DNA of 64,000 nt. Source: an uncultured Alphaproteobacteria bacterium (GTDB taxonomy: Bacteria; Pseudomonadota; Alphaproteobacteria; Micropepsales; Micropepsaceae). The stretch is taken from NCBI GenBank assembly GCA_902825865.1, contig CADECX010000001.1, positions 62,001 through 126,000 on the forward strand. The letters run 5' to 3'. The notes under the pieces are model-generated. The model made no database searches. It was not told the origin of the DNA and saw nothing but the letters and a program-made list of their open reading frames with translations. This document shows, one piece after another, positions 43,401-51,466 of the stretch; position 1 is the first letter of the stretch; every line of letters starts with the position of its first letter. Position numbers and translations under genes: made by a program.

Positions 43401-44528
43401 ATGATCCCGACCAATGAGCCTTTGCTCGCGGGCAAGGAACGTCAGTATGTGCTCGACTGCCTGGAGAGCGGCTGGATTTCCTCGGCCGGCTCATACATCG
43501 AGCAGTTTGAACGGAATTGGGCGGGCTATTGCGGCATGGCCCAGGGCATCGCCGTTTCCAATGGCACGACGGCTCTGCAGGTTGCGGTCGATGCGCTGAA
43601 ACTGGGGCCGGGCGATGAAGTCATCATGCCCAGCTTCACCATCATTTCCTGCGCGCTTGCGGTGGTACGGGCCGGCGCCAAGCCGGTTCTGGTGGACTGC
43701 GATCCCTTCACCTATTGCATGGACCTTGACCAGACCGCTGCGGCGGTGACGTCCCGCACCAAGGCCATCATGCCGATCCATATGTATGGTCATCCCGTCG
43801 ACATGGATGTCATCCAGGATCTGGCCGAGAAGCACGACCTGGCCATCATCGAGGATGCCGCCCAGGCGCATGGTTGCGAGTATCATTCCCGCCGGGGCGG
43901 CAACAATGCCTGGCGGCGTTGCGGTGGATTGGGGACCATTTCCACCTTCAGCTTTTTCGCCAACAAGTTGGTGACGACCGGAGAAGGCGGGATGGTTTTG
44001 GCCAGCGACCCCGTCCTGGCGGAACGTTCGCGGTCGTTGCGCAATCTGTGTTTCCAGCCGCGCCGCTTTTTTCATGAGGAGCTGGGCTACAATTTCCGTC
44101 TCACCAATCTGCAGGCGGCGATCGGCGTGGCGCAGGTTGAGCGCATGGATGACATACTGGCCCGCAAGCGCCATATGGGCGCGCGATACAATGAGGGTCT
44201 GGCCGGCGTGCAGGGTCTGCAACTCCCCATGCAGCGGGACTGGGCGCGGATCAATTACTGGATGTATGCCGTGCTGGTGGATGAGGGCCGGGGCATGAAG
44301 GCGGAAGATCTGGCCCTGGCCTTGAAAAAGAAGAATATTGAAACCCGTCCCTTTTTCCTCGGGATGCACCAGCAGCCCGTCTTCCATGAGATGGGGCTGT
44401 TCCGGGACCAGAAATTGCCCGTCACCGAGCGCATTTACCGGCAAGGCCTTTATCTGCCGTCGGGCCTTGCGATAACCGACGATCAGACCAGCGAAGTGAT
44501 AGGCGCCATGCGCGAGATTCTGTCATGA
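43401..44528 (+). CDS. per: DegT/DnrJ/EryC1 aminotransferase, probable GDP-perosamine synthase
   Basis: A 375-residue PLP enzyme. The opening IPTNEPLLAGKERQYVLDCLESGWIS, VSNGTTALQVAVDAL, MPSFTIISCALAV, PIHMYGHPVDMD, IIEDAAQAHGCEY and STFSFFANKLVTTGEGG (Schiff-base Lys) match the GDP-perosamine synthase (Per/RfbE) branch closely. It would aminate GDP-4-keto-6-deoxymannose with glutamate. The product's precursor is made by the gmd gene two genes downstream. A QuiC or other 4-aminotransferase is possible but less likely. Confidence 0.83.
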   Translation: MIPTNEPLLAGKERQYVLDCLESGWISSAGSYIEQFERNWAGYCGMAQGIAVSNGTTALQVAVDALKLGPGDEVIMPSFTIISCALAVVRAGAKPVLVDCDPFTYCMDLDQTAAAVTSRTKAIMPIHMYGHPVDMDVIQDLAEKHDLAIIEDAAQAHGCEYHSRRGGNNAWRRCGGLGTISTFSFFANKLVTTGEGGMVLASDPVLAERSRSLRNLCFQPRRFFHEELGYNFRLTNLQAAIGVAQVERMDDILARKRHMGARYNEGLAGVQGLQLPMQRDWARINYWMYAVLVDEGRGMKAEDLALALKKKNIETRPFFLGMHQQPVFHEMGLFRDQKLPVTERIYRQGLYLPSGLAITDDQTSEVIGAMREILS

Positions 44529-45301
44529 CGGTTTTCGGCCCGGGCTATGCGGGCGCCTATGATGCGCTCTATGGCGAGAAGGACTATGCCTCCGAGTGCG
44601 ACGTGCTTGAAAGACTGGCCGGCGAGTTCAGCCGGAACGGGAAAATTTCCGCCATGGCGGACTTCGGCTGCGGCACCGGCAATCATGCGATCCCCCTGGC
44701 GCTGCGCGGCTATCGGGTCACCGGTGTGGATTTGTCGCCGAGCATGCTGGAGCAGGCGCGCGCCAAGGCGGCGGCGGCCGGCGTGACCGAGCGCACCAGC
44801 TTTGTCTTGGGCAATGTGCAGGATGCCGCCTTGCCTGGCGCGCCGTTCGATGCCGCCATCATGATGTTTGCCGTGCTGGGCTACCAGCGCACCGATCAGG
44901 AAGTGATTGCCGCCTTGTCGAATGTCCGGCGCCATCTTCCCACAGGCGCGCCGTTCATCTTCGACGTCTGGTACGGGCCGGCGGTCATTCAGGATCGGCC
45001 GGGCGCGCGTGAGCGCCAAGTGGACGGCCCATCCGGCACGCTGGTCCGGCGGACCCATGCCACCCTGGACGAGGCCAAAAACCTCTGCACGGTCCATTTT
45101 GAGCTGGAACGGCTTGAGGGCGGCAAGAGCATGCAGACGGTCCAGGAAGACCATGTCATGCGGTATTTTTTCCCTGAGGAATTGGACGGTTTTGCCGCCA
45201 AAGCGGGCTTCGCGCCGGTTGCGCTTCGGGATTTCAACGATTATCGAAAGGCCGCGACCAGCTCCAGCTGGAATGTGACGGGCGTGTTGCGCGCCGTCTG
45301 A
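44525..45301 (+). CDS. Class I SAM-dependent methyltransferase
   Basis: A 258-residue protein overlapping the perosamine-synthase gene (ATGA). The opening [21 protein letters not shown] is typical of sugar N- or O-methyltransferases near aminotransferases. [36 protein letters not shown] and [17 protein letters not shown] form the SAM domain. A beta-rich C-terminal region follows. N-methylation of the amino sugar is suggested by the coupling; this is inference. Confidence 0.83.
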   Translation: MTVFGPGYAGAYDALYGEKDYASECDVLERLAGEFSRNGKISAMADFGCGTGNHAIPLALRGYRVTGVDLSPSMLEQARAKAAAAGVTERTSFVLGNVQDAALPGAPFDAAIMMFAVLGYQRTDQEVIAALSNVRRHLPTGAPFIFDVWYGPAVIQDRPGARERQVDGPSGTLVRRTHATLDEAKNLCTVHFELERLEGGKSMQTVQEDHVMRYFFPEELDGFAAKAGFAPVALRDFNDYRKAATSSSWNVTGVLRAV

Positions 45302-45315
45302 CGGACATAGGGACT

Positions 45316-46383
45316 ATGGCAATGGCAAAGCGGGCACTTATCACGGGCGTAACGGGGCAGGATGGCTCCTATTTGTCGGAGCTCCTGCTCTCCAAGGGCT
45401 ATGAGGTGCATGGCATTGTGCGCCGGGCCAGCCTGTTCAATACCGACCGTATCGATCACATCTATCACGATCCGCATGTTGCCGGCGCCAAGCTGCAGTT
45501 GCACTACGGCGATTTGACGGATGCGTCGGCGCTGCGCACCATTCTGGAAAAAGTCGAGCCGGACGAGATCTACAATCTCGGCGCCCAGAGCCATGTGAAA
45601 GTGTCCTTCGACGTACCCGAATATACCGGCGAGGCCGTGGGGATGGGCACGCTGCGATTGCTGGAGGCCATGCGCGGTTATATCGGCCGCACCGGCAAGG
45701 GTGTGCGCTTCTACCAGGCGGGCTCTTCGGAAATGTTCGGCGCCGCCAAACCGCCCCAAAGCGAAGCCACCCCCTTCTATCCGCGCAGTCCCTATGCGGT
45801 CGCCAAGGTGGCGGCGCATTGGTACGGGGTCAATTACCGCGAGGCGTACGGCTATTTCATTTCCAACGGCATCCTGTTCAATCATGAAAGCCCGCGCCGC
45901 GGCGAAACTTTTGTCACCCGCAAGATCACGCGCGCGGTCGGCCGCATCAAGTCCGGGCTGCAGGAAAAACTTTATCTGGGCAATTTGGATGCAAAGCGCG
46001 ACTGGGGTTTTGCCGGCGACTATGTCGAGGCGATGTGGCTGATGCTGCAACAGGAAAAGCCGGACGATTATGTCGTCGCCACCGGCGAGGCGCACAGCGT
46101 CAAGGAGTTCGTCGAGCTGGCGTTCGACTATGCCGGCCTGGACTGGCAGAAATATGTCGAACTGGATCCGCGTTATCTGCGTCCCACCGAAGTCGACTAC
46201 CTGCTGGGCGATCCCTCCAAGTCGCGCAATGCGCTGAACTGGCAGCCCAAGACCAGCTTCAAAGGCCTGGTAACGATGATGGTGGAACATGACCTTGAGC
46301 TGGCGCGCGGCGAAGCGGCCATGCACGAGGCGGGCTTTTCGGCAACATCGCGCGGCAACGCCTCGCAAAGACTCAGTGGCTAG
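45316..46383 (+). CDS. gmd: GDP-mannose 4,6-dehydratase
   Basis: A 355-residue SDR enzyme of normal length. [37 protein letters not shown] (NADP 2'-phosphate contact), [30 protein letters not shown] and [18 protein letters not shown] with Tyr-x3-Lys are all canonical Gmd. The conserved [11 protein letters not shown] and [21 protein letters not shown] follow. It makes GDP-4-keto-6-deoxy-D-mannose, used by Fcl next door and probably by Per upstream. ATG 45316 has an AGGGA Shine-Dalgarno; ATG 45322 is also possible. Confidence 0.96.
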   Translation: MAMAKRALITGVTGQDGSYLSELLLSKGYEVHGIVRRASLFNTDRIDHIYHDPHVAGAKLQLHYGDLTDASALRTILEKVEPDEIYNLGAQSHVKVSFDVPEYTGEAVGMGTLRLLEAMRGYIGRTGKGVRFYQAGSSEMFGAAKPPQSEATPFYPRSPYAVAKVAAHWYGVNYREAYGYFISNGILFNHESPRRGETFVTRKITRAVGRIKSGLQEKLYLGNLDAKRDWGFAGDYVEAMWLMLQQEKPDDYVVATGEAHSVKEFVELAFDYAGLDWQKYVELDPRYLRPTEVDYLLGDPSKSRNALNWQPKTSFKGLVTMMVEHDLELARGEAAMHEAGFSATSRGNASQRLSG

Positions 46384-46386
46384 GAC

Positions 46387-47337
46387 ATGACCGCGCCTGT
46401 TTTATTTCCACTGTCGGGCCGCAGCGTCTTCGTCGCGGGCCATGGTGGAATGGTGGGGCAGGCGCTGGTGCGGCGCTTGGCGCGCGAGGATTGCCGGGTT
46501 TTGACGGCCGCGCGCGACCGACTGGATCTGACCCGTCAGGCGGAAACCGAGCAGTGGTTCGCCGAGTACAAGCCGGACGCGGTGTTCATGGCCGCCGCAC
46601 GGGTAGGCGGCATCCATGCCAACGCCACGTATCCGGCCGATTTTCTCTACGACAATCTCGCCATATCCCAGAATGTGGCGGAAAGCGCCCGCCGCGCGGG
46701 GGTGAAGAAATTTCTCTATCTCGGCTCGTCCTGTATCTATCCGCGCGAGGCGCCCCAGCCGATGCGCGAGGATGCGCTTCTGTCCGGCCCGCTGGAGCCG
46801 ACCAACCAGTGGTACGCAATCGCAAAGATCGCGGGCCTCAAATTGTGCGCCGCCTACAGGCGCCAGTACGGGCTTGATTTTATCTCCGCCCAGCCAACCA
46901 ACCTTTATGGCCCGGGCGACAATTACGACCTGCAAATGAGTCACGTGATTCCAGCCTTGCTGGCCAAGATGCACATCGCCAAGCAAGCCGGCGCGGCGCA
47001 GGTCGAGGTGTGGGGCAGCGGCAAGCCCCGCCGCGAATTCATGTTTGTCGACGATCTTGCGGACGCGCTTGTTTTCCTGATGCGCAGCTATTCCGACGAG
47101 AAGCATGTCAATGTCGGGACCGGGCAGGACGTTTCGATCGCCGAACTGGCCTTCCTCATCAAGGATGTGGTGGGTTTCCAGGGAGGCCTTGCTTACAATT
47201 CCGGCCAGCCCGACGGAGCCCCACGCAAGCTGTTGGACGTTTCACTGCTGAACTCTTCAGGGTGGTCCGCCAAGACCGGATTGCGCGAGGGGCTGGAGCA
47301 GACTTATGCGGCGTTCCAGCGCGAGCGCGGCGGCTGA
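46387..47337 (+). CDS. fcl: GDP-L-fucose synthase
   Basis: A 316-residue SDR enzyme. VFVAGHGGMVGQALVRRL binds NADPH. AARVGGIHANATYPADFLYDN, FLYLGSSCIYPREAPQPM, EPTNQWYAIAKIAG with Tyr-x3-Lys, and NLYGPGDNYDLQMSHVIPAL are WcaG/Fcl signatures. It epimerises and reduces GDP-4-keto-6-deoxymannose to GDP-L-fucose. It starts 4 nt after the gmd stop, so the two are co-transcribed. Confidence 0.96.
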   Translation: MTAPVLFPLSGRSVFVAGHGGMVGQALVRRLAREDCRVLTAARDRLDLTRQAETEQWFAEYKPDAVFMAAARVGGIHANATYPADFLYDNLAISQNVAESARRAGVKKFLYLGSSCIYPREAPQPMREDALLSGPLEPTNQWYAIAKIAGLKLCAAYRRQYGLDFISAQPTNLYGPGDNYDLQMSHVIPALLAKMHIAKQAGAAQVEVWGSGKPRREFMFVDDLADALVFLMRSYSDEKHVNVGTGQDVSIAELAFLIKDVVGFQGGLAYNSGQPDGAPRKLLDVSLLNSSGWSAKTGLREGLEQTYAAFQRERGG

Positions 47338-47349
47338 CCGGAGGACGAG

Positions 47350-48273
47350 ATGGCGAACCCGCACGAGGCGTTTTTCCGCGATACCGTGGAATGTCCGCGT
47401 TGCTGCGCCGTGAACTGGTCGCCGGCGGACGACGGCATGACGTGCGGGCGCTGCGGCTTCTTCGCGGCCACCAAGGGGCGGATGATTTCCCTGTTGCCCG
47501 ACCATCTCAGCGCCAACAACGCGCGCGAGGCGGACGCCTATGGCACGGAGGCGGAGCCGATGGATCCGGAACTCTATGAGTTTTTGATCAACAAGCCGTA
47601 CAATTATCCCAAGATCGCGCAAGACGAGTATATGGCGGGCGCCAAACTGTTGCGGCAGATGGCAGCCGATTTGGGGCCGTCGCCGTCCATTCTTTTTGTG
47701 TTCGGCGGCGGCGGCATGGAAGCCCATCTCGCCGGCCTGCTTGGTCCCAATGTCGTGCTGGCGGATATCTCGTCAAGCCTGCTGGAGTTGGCGGAAAAAC
47801 GCTATGACCATTACAAAGTGGCGCAGCCCGGGGCCTTCGTGACCTGCGACGCGGAAAAATTGCCGTTCCGCAGCGGCAGCTTCGATTTGGTGGTGGGCTA
47901 TGAGGGTATCCATCATTGCCTTGTTCCCCAGGCGGCGCTCCAGGAAATCTGGCGCGTATCGCGCAAGCGGACATTCATTGTCGATAATTTGGAATGCGCC
48001 TTGACGCGGTTCATGCATTTCTTCGGCCGCTCTTCCATGGTCGAAACCTCGGGTGTGAAGCCGAACCGGTTCACCCGCATCGCCGTCGAAACCATGCTCT
48101 TCAACGCCAAGCTCGACAGCTATGTGATGAAACCTCACATGAGCATTCCCTATTGGGCGATAAAGTATTTGGGGACGTTCGGCGGCCGCCTGATCTCCCG
48201 GTTTCTGACTTCCATTGGTCAGACCAATATGTTTATGCTGGCGACTGATCGGAACGGCCGGCTGCCGATCTGA
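47350..48273 (+). CDS. SAM-methyltransferase-fold protein with zinc ribbon
   Basis: A 307-residue protein with a strong GGAGG Shine-Dalgarno. VECPRCCAVNW and GMTCGRCGFF form a CxxC-CxxC ribbon in the first 45 residues. The methyltransferase domain has an unusual motif I, FVFGGGGMEAHLAGLLG, then VVLADISSSLLELA, LPFRSGSFDLVVGYEGIHHC and ISWRVSRKRT-like helix text after LQEIW. A hydrophobic C-terminal segment near residues 265-295 may associate with the membrane. Third zinc-ribbon methyltransferase of the locus. Substrate unknown. Confidence 0.75.
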   Translation: MANPHEAFFRDTVECPRCCAVNWSPADDGMTCGRCGFFAATKGRMISLLPDHLSANNAREADAYGTEAEPMDPELYEFLINKPYNYPKIAQDEYMAGAKLLRQMAADLGPSPSILFVFGGGGMEAHLAGLLGPNVVLADISSSLLELAEKRYDHYKVAQPGAFVTCDAEKLPFRSGSFDLVVGYEGIHHCLVPQAALQEIWRVSRKRTFIVDNLECALTRFMHFFGRSSMVETSGVKPNRFTRIAVETMLFNAKLDSYVMKPHMSIPYWAIKYLGTFGGRLISRFLTSIGQTNMFMLATDRNGRLPI

Positions 48274-48305
48274 CGACGCTCCCGCCGGGCAAGCTGAAGA
48301 TTTTC

Positions 48306-49805
48306 ATGTACACACTCGGTCTTGCCTTCATCATTCTGGCGCCTATCAGCTCGGCGATGTTCCTCATTGGGACCACGTCGCTTTATTGGGCGTTGATTCC
48401 GGCGGCTCTCCTGGCCGCGGCGGGCCTGTTCAACCTGGTTTCGGGCAATTGGCGGCTGCGCATCTCCGAATATCGTTGGCTATGGCCGTTCGCCGCCTTT
48501 CTCGCGGTTGCCGCGGTGTCGCTTTTTCTATCGCCCTATCGGGGTCAGGCCTTGATCAAGGGCGCCGTGCAGCTTGCCGGCTTGACCATGATGCTGCTTA
48601 CGGTGGTGACGCTTCTGGGGCTGGTGCGTGAGCGCAAGGAGTTCCTGGTGAGAATTCTGCACGGAACTTCCGTCGTGCTGGGCGTCGTCGGCGCGATCGC
48701 GCTTTTTCAGTTCTTCGTCAACAATCTATTCCGGGCGGAGATCGTCAGCTTCGAATTTTTGCAGGTCTTCGGCGGCGGCACCGGCTGGCGGCCGCCCGGC
48801 ATGCTGGGCGCCTTGTTCCGCGCCAATTCGATCGAGGGCGAGCCCGCCCATATGGCGACCTATCTTTGCATGGGCGCAGGCCTTGCCTTTATCCGTCTTG
48901 GCGGACTGGGAGAGACGCCGCGCCGGTCACCGATGCTGCAGAGGGTGATGCCCCTTTGGGCCGCGATATGCATCTTTGGCGGCCTCGCCACGTCCTTGTC
49001 CATCATCGGCTATCTGGGAATGATCGTGGCGGTTGCCGCAACGGCTTTCGTCTGGTTTCGGGCGCGGAGGCGTCAGAAAAAGAAACGCGGGCGGCTGGGG
49101 GGCAAAGCAATCGGCGCGGCGGCATCGCTTCTGGCCGTGGCTTTGATGATCTCTGCGTTTGCGGGACAGAGTATCGTCGAAAAAATCGCCACCATTGGCA
49201 TGATTTACGACGATCCGGGCAATTTCGAGGAGACCGGCCTGGAGGGCACCGTCGATCTCGTCTCCCAAGGCGGCAATCGGCTGTCGGCGCTGGCCCTGGC
49301 GGTGAATGGACAGATCATGCTGGAAAATCTCCGCGCCCGGCCTGTCATCGGGATCGGGATCGGCGCCCATCCTGCCTCCTACGATCAGAATATGCCGGAC
49401 TATGTGGAACTGGTGCCGGCCCTGGTGGACATGAACAAGGACGATGCCGGCGCCCTTTTGACGCGGCTGTTGTCGGAAACCGGGTTGCTGGGCACGCTGA
49501 TTTTTCTGGCCAGCGGTTTCTGGGTTTTCTGGACAGGCATGTGCGCGACGCGGCTGTGCGCCCTGCTGCCCGGCAGCGGCAGCGATTCGCTGGCGCCGGT
49601 CCTGGCGGGACTGACCGGCTCGTGGGTTGGGATTTTCGTCCTCTATCTTGCCCGGTTGGGGCTTTATTATTCTTCGCCTTTCTGGGTGTCGATTTGCTTT
49701 ATTGTCATACTGACCGATGTCGCGGTGACGGCGGTGCGCAAATCGCCGGACCTCAAGTTTCTGCCGCAGGGATTGTGGCGCCGAACGCTTCTATACGGCG
49801 CCTGA
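48306..49805 (+). CDS. O-antigen ligase/polymerase-like membrane protein (Wzy/WaaL family)
   Basis: A 499-residue polytopic protein with about 11-12 hydrophobic segments. A long periplasmic region around residues 300-390 contains the conserved-type motif VIGIGIGAHP followed by polar residues. RANSIEGEPAHMATYL around residue 180 is typical of Wzy_C/O-antigen-ligase proteins that handle lipid-linked repeat units. A cytoplasmic loop near residues 255-265 is very basic (RARRRQKKKRGR). It should polymerise the repeat unit in the periplasm together with the Wzz-like protein at 17547. Wzy versus ligase cannot be settled from sequence. Confidence 0.8.
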   Translation: MYTLGLAFIILAPISSAMFLIGTTSLYWALIPAALLAAAGLFNLVSGNWRLRISEYRWLWPFAAFLAVAAVSLFLSPYRGQALIKGAVQLAGLTMMLLTVVTLLGLVRERKEFLVRILHGTSVVLGVVGAIALFQFFVNNLFRAEIVSFEFLQVFGGGTGWRPPGMLGALFRANSIEGEPAHMATYLCMGAGLAFIRLGGLGETPRRSPMLQRVMPLWAAICIFGGLATSLSIIGYLGMIVAVAATAFVWFRARRRQKKKRGRLGGKAIGAAASLLAVALMISAFAGQSIVEKIATIGMIYDDPGNFEETGLEGTVDLVSQGGNRLSALALAVNGQIMLENLRARPVIGIGIGAHPASYDQNMPDYVELVPALVDMNKDDAGALLTRLLSETGLLGTLIFLASGFWVFWTGMCATRLCALLPGSGSDSLAPVLAGLTGSWVGIFVLYLARLGLYYSSPFWVSICFIVILTDVAVTAVRKSPDLKFLPQGLWRRTLLYGA

Positions 49806-49848
49806 AAGGAACAAGGATGCGCTTCATTTCGACGGGAATATCGGCTCG

Positions 49849-50622
49849 GTGACGGACCACAAGCACGCCACGCTGGGGGATGTTTCGGACCGTTCGTGGG
49901 AAAGCCACGGCCGCCACCAGGCCTATTACGGCGTTCTTTCCATCGACAAGTTCCGCACCGAAAACCTCTCCGAGAGCGTCATCAGCGAATTCATGGCGTC
50001 GGGCGTCGATCATGTCGCGCGCATCTTGTCGGCGGCGGAGCAGAGCTTCGGTCCGGTCGCGCGCGGGCGGGCGCTGGATTTCGGCTGTGGCGTCGGGCGT
50101 CTGCTGTTGCCGCTGGCCCGGCAATTTGATCACGCCACGGGGATCGATATCTCCGACAGCATGCTGGCGGAGACGCAGCGCAACGCCGAACGTGCCGGCC
50201 AGCGCAATATCGCACTGCTCCACGCGCCGGGCGAAATCGACCCGGCCGGGCCCGGCTTTGATTTCATCCATTCCGTGATCGTCTTCCAGCATATCCCCGT
50301 CGCCCGCGGTGAAGAGATCATCGCCGCGTTGTTGCAACGCCTGGCGCCGGGCGGCGTGGCCGCGCTTCACATCAATCTGAAGACGCACCAGACTTGGTGG
50401 CGGCGGGCGGGCAGCGCACTGCGCAAGCGGATCACGCCTCTGAACATTGTCGCCAACTGGGTCAATCATCGTCCCTGGAACGAACCGATGATGCAGATGA
50501 ACGAGTATAGCCTGGACAGGATTCTCGCATTGGTGTCCCGACTTGGCTTTAAACGCCTTTCGATCCAGCCTGATGGCGACGCCAAGGCGACCCAGGCCTT
50601 CCTCTTTGTCCGGAAGGACTGA
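49849..50622 (+). CDS. Class I SAM-dependent methyltransferase
   Basis: 257 residues from GTG 49849. ALDFGCGVGRLLLPLARQFD, ATGIDISDSMLAE, FIHSVIVFQHIP and LLQRLAPGGVAALHIN are the standard SAM domain motifs. The N-terminal 65 residues (DRSWESHGRHQAYYGVLS onward) form a helical cap commonly seen with glycan methyltransferases. Its stop overlaps the next gene by 1 nt (TGATG), coupling it to a family 2 glycosyltransferase; it may methylate the sugar that enzyme adds. Confidence 0.85.
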   Translation: MTDHKHATLGDVSDRSWESHGRHQAYYGVLSIDKFRTENLSESVISEFMASGVDHVARILSAAEQSFGPVARGRALDFGCGVGRLLLPLARQFDHATGIDISDSMLAETQRNAERAGQRNIALLHAPGEIDPAGPGFDFIHSVIVFQHIPVARGEEIIAALLQRLAPGGVAALHINLKTHQTWWRRAGSALRKRITPLNIVANWVNHRPWNEPMMQMNEYSLDRILALVSRLGFKRLSIQPDGDAKATQAFLFVRKD

Positions 50623-51431
50623 TGTCCGCGCGCGTCAGCATCGTGACGGTTTGCTACAACGCCGCTGAAACGTTGGAACGCACGATCCAGGCGGTGCTGG
50701 CGCAAACCTGGTCCGATCTCGAATATATCGTGATTGACGGGGGATCATCCGACGGTTCGGTGGATATTATTCGCAGGTACCAAGACCGGATCGCGTTCTG
50801 GGTCAGCGAAAAGGACGGCGGCATCTCCGATGCGTTCAACAAGGGGGTGCGCCACGCCACGGGCAAGTATGTCAGCTTCGTCAATGCCGATGACTGGCCG
50901 GAACCGGCCAATGTGGCCGTCGCGGTGGAACGCCTGGAAGCGCATCCGGAGGCCGCCTTCGCTTATGGAGATCTGACCGTTCACCGGCGGGGTACGCCCG
51001 TCTATCGCTATGACGGCGCGGCGAACTACATGGAAGGGTTTGGCCTTTCCATGGGCAGGCTCAATCATCCCACCATGATCTGCCGGCGGGACGTGTTTGA
51101 CGCGATCGGGCTTTTCGATACAAGTTACCGCATTGCCATGGATTTCGACTGGCTGCTGCGGTTGCACAAAGCCGGGTTTCGAGGCCTTTATGACAGGCGC
51201 ATCCAAGGTCATATGGAAACCGGTGGCGTCAGCGTAAGGCTGATGCTGCAGGCCTTGTCCGAAACACGCGACGCGGCGCTGGCGGCCGGCCAATCGCACC
51301 GGCGGGTTTGGCTTCATTTCCGGATCGCCCGGCTCAAGGCGAGATTGCGGCTGTTCGGCGAAACAGCCATTTCCCACGCGCTGGTGCAACGGATGAGGCG
51401 GCACCTGCTTGGATCGGTGACGGCGCCCTGA
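50622..51431 (+). CDS. Family 2 glycosyltransferase
   Basis: A 269-residue GT-A enzyme. VSIVTVCYNAAETLERTIQ is the GT2 opening, VIDGGSSDGSVDIIRRY binds the nucleotide, WVSEKDGGISDAFNKG is the WcaA-type loop, and VNADDWPEP contains the metal-binding DD pair. LNHPTMICRRDVFDAIGLFD and FDWLLRLHKAG give the acceptor and catalytic base region. Similar proteins add sugars to lipid-linked repeats at the cytoplasmic face. The C-terminus is basic and may bind membrane. Confidence 0.9.
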   Translation: MSARVSIVTVCYNAAETLERTIQAVLAQTWSDLEYIVIDGGSSDGSVDIIRRYQDRIAFWVSEKDGGISDAFNKGVRHATGKYVSFVNADDWPEPANVAVAVERLEAHPEAAFAYGDLTVHRRGTPVYRYDGAANYMEGFGLSMGRLNHPTMICRRDVFDAIGLFDTSYRIAMDFDWLLRLHKAGFRGLYDRRIQGHMETGGVSVRLMLQALSETRDAALAAGQSHRRVWLHFRIARLKARLRLFGETAISHALVQRMRRHLLGSVTAP

Positions 51432-51466
51432 AGGAGACGGGCTGTCCCTAGTGCGGGTGCCTCGTT

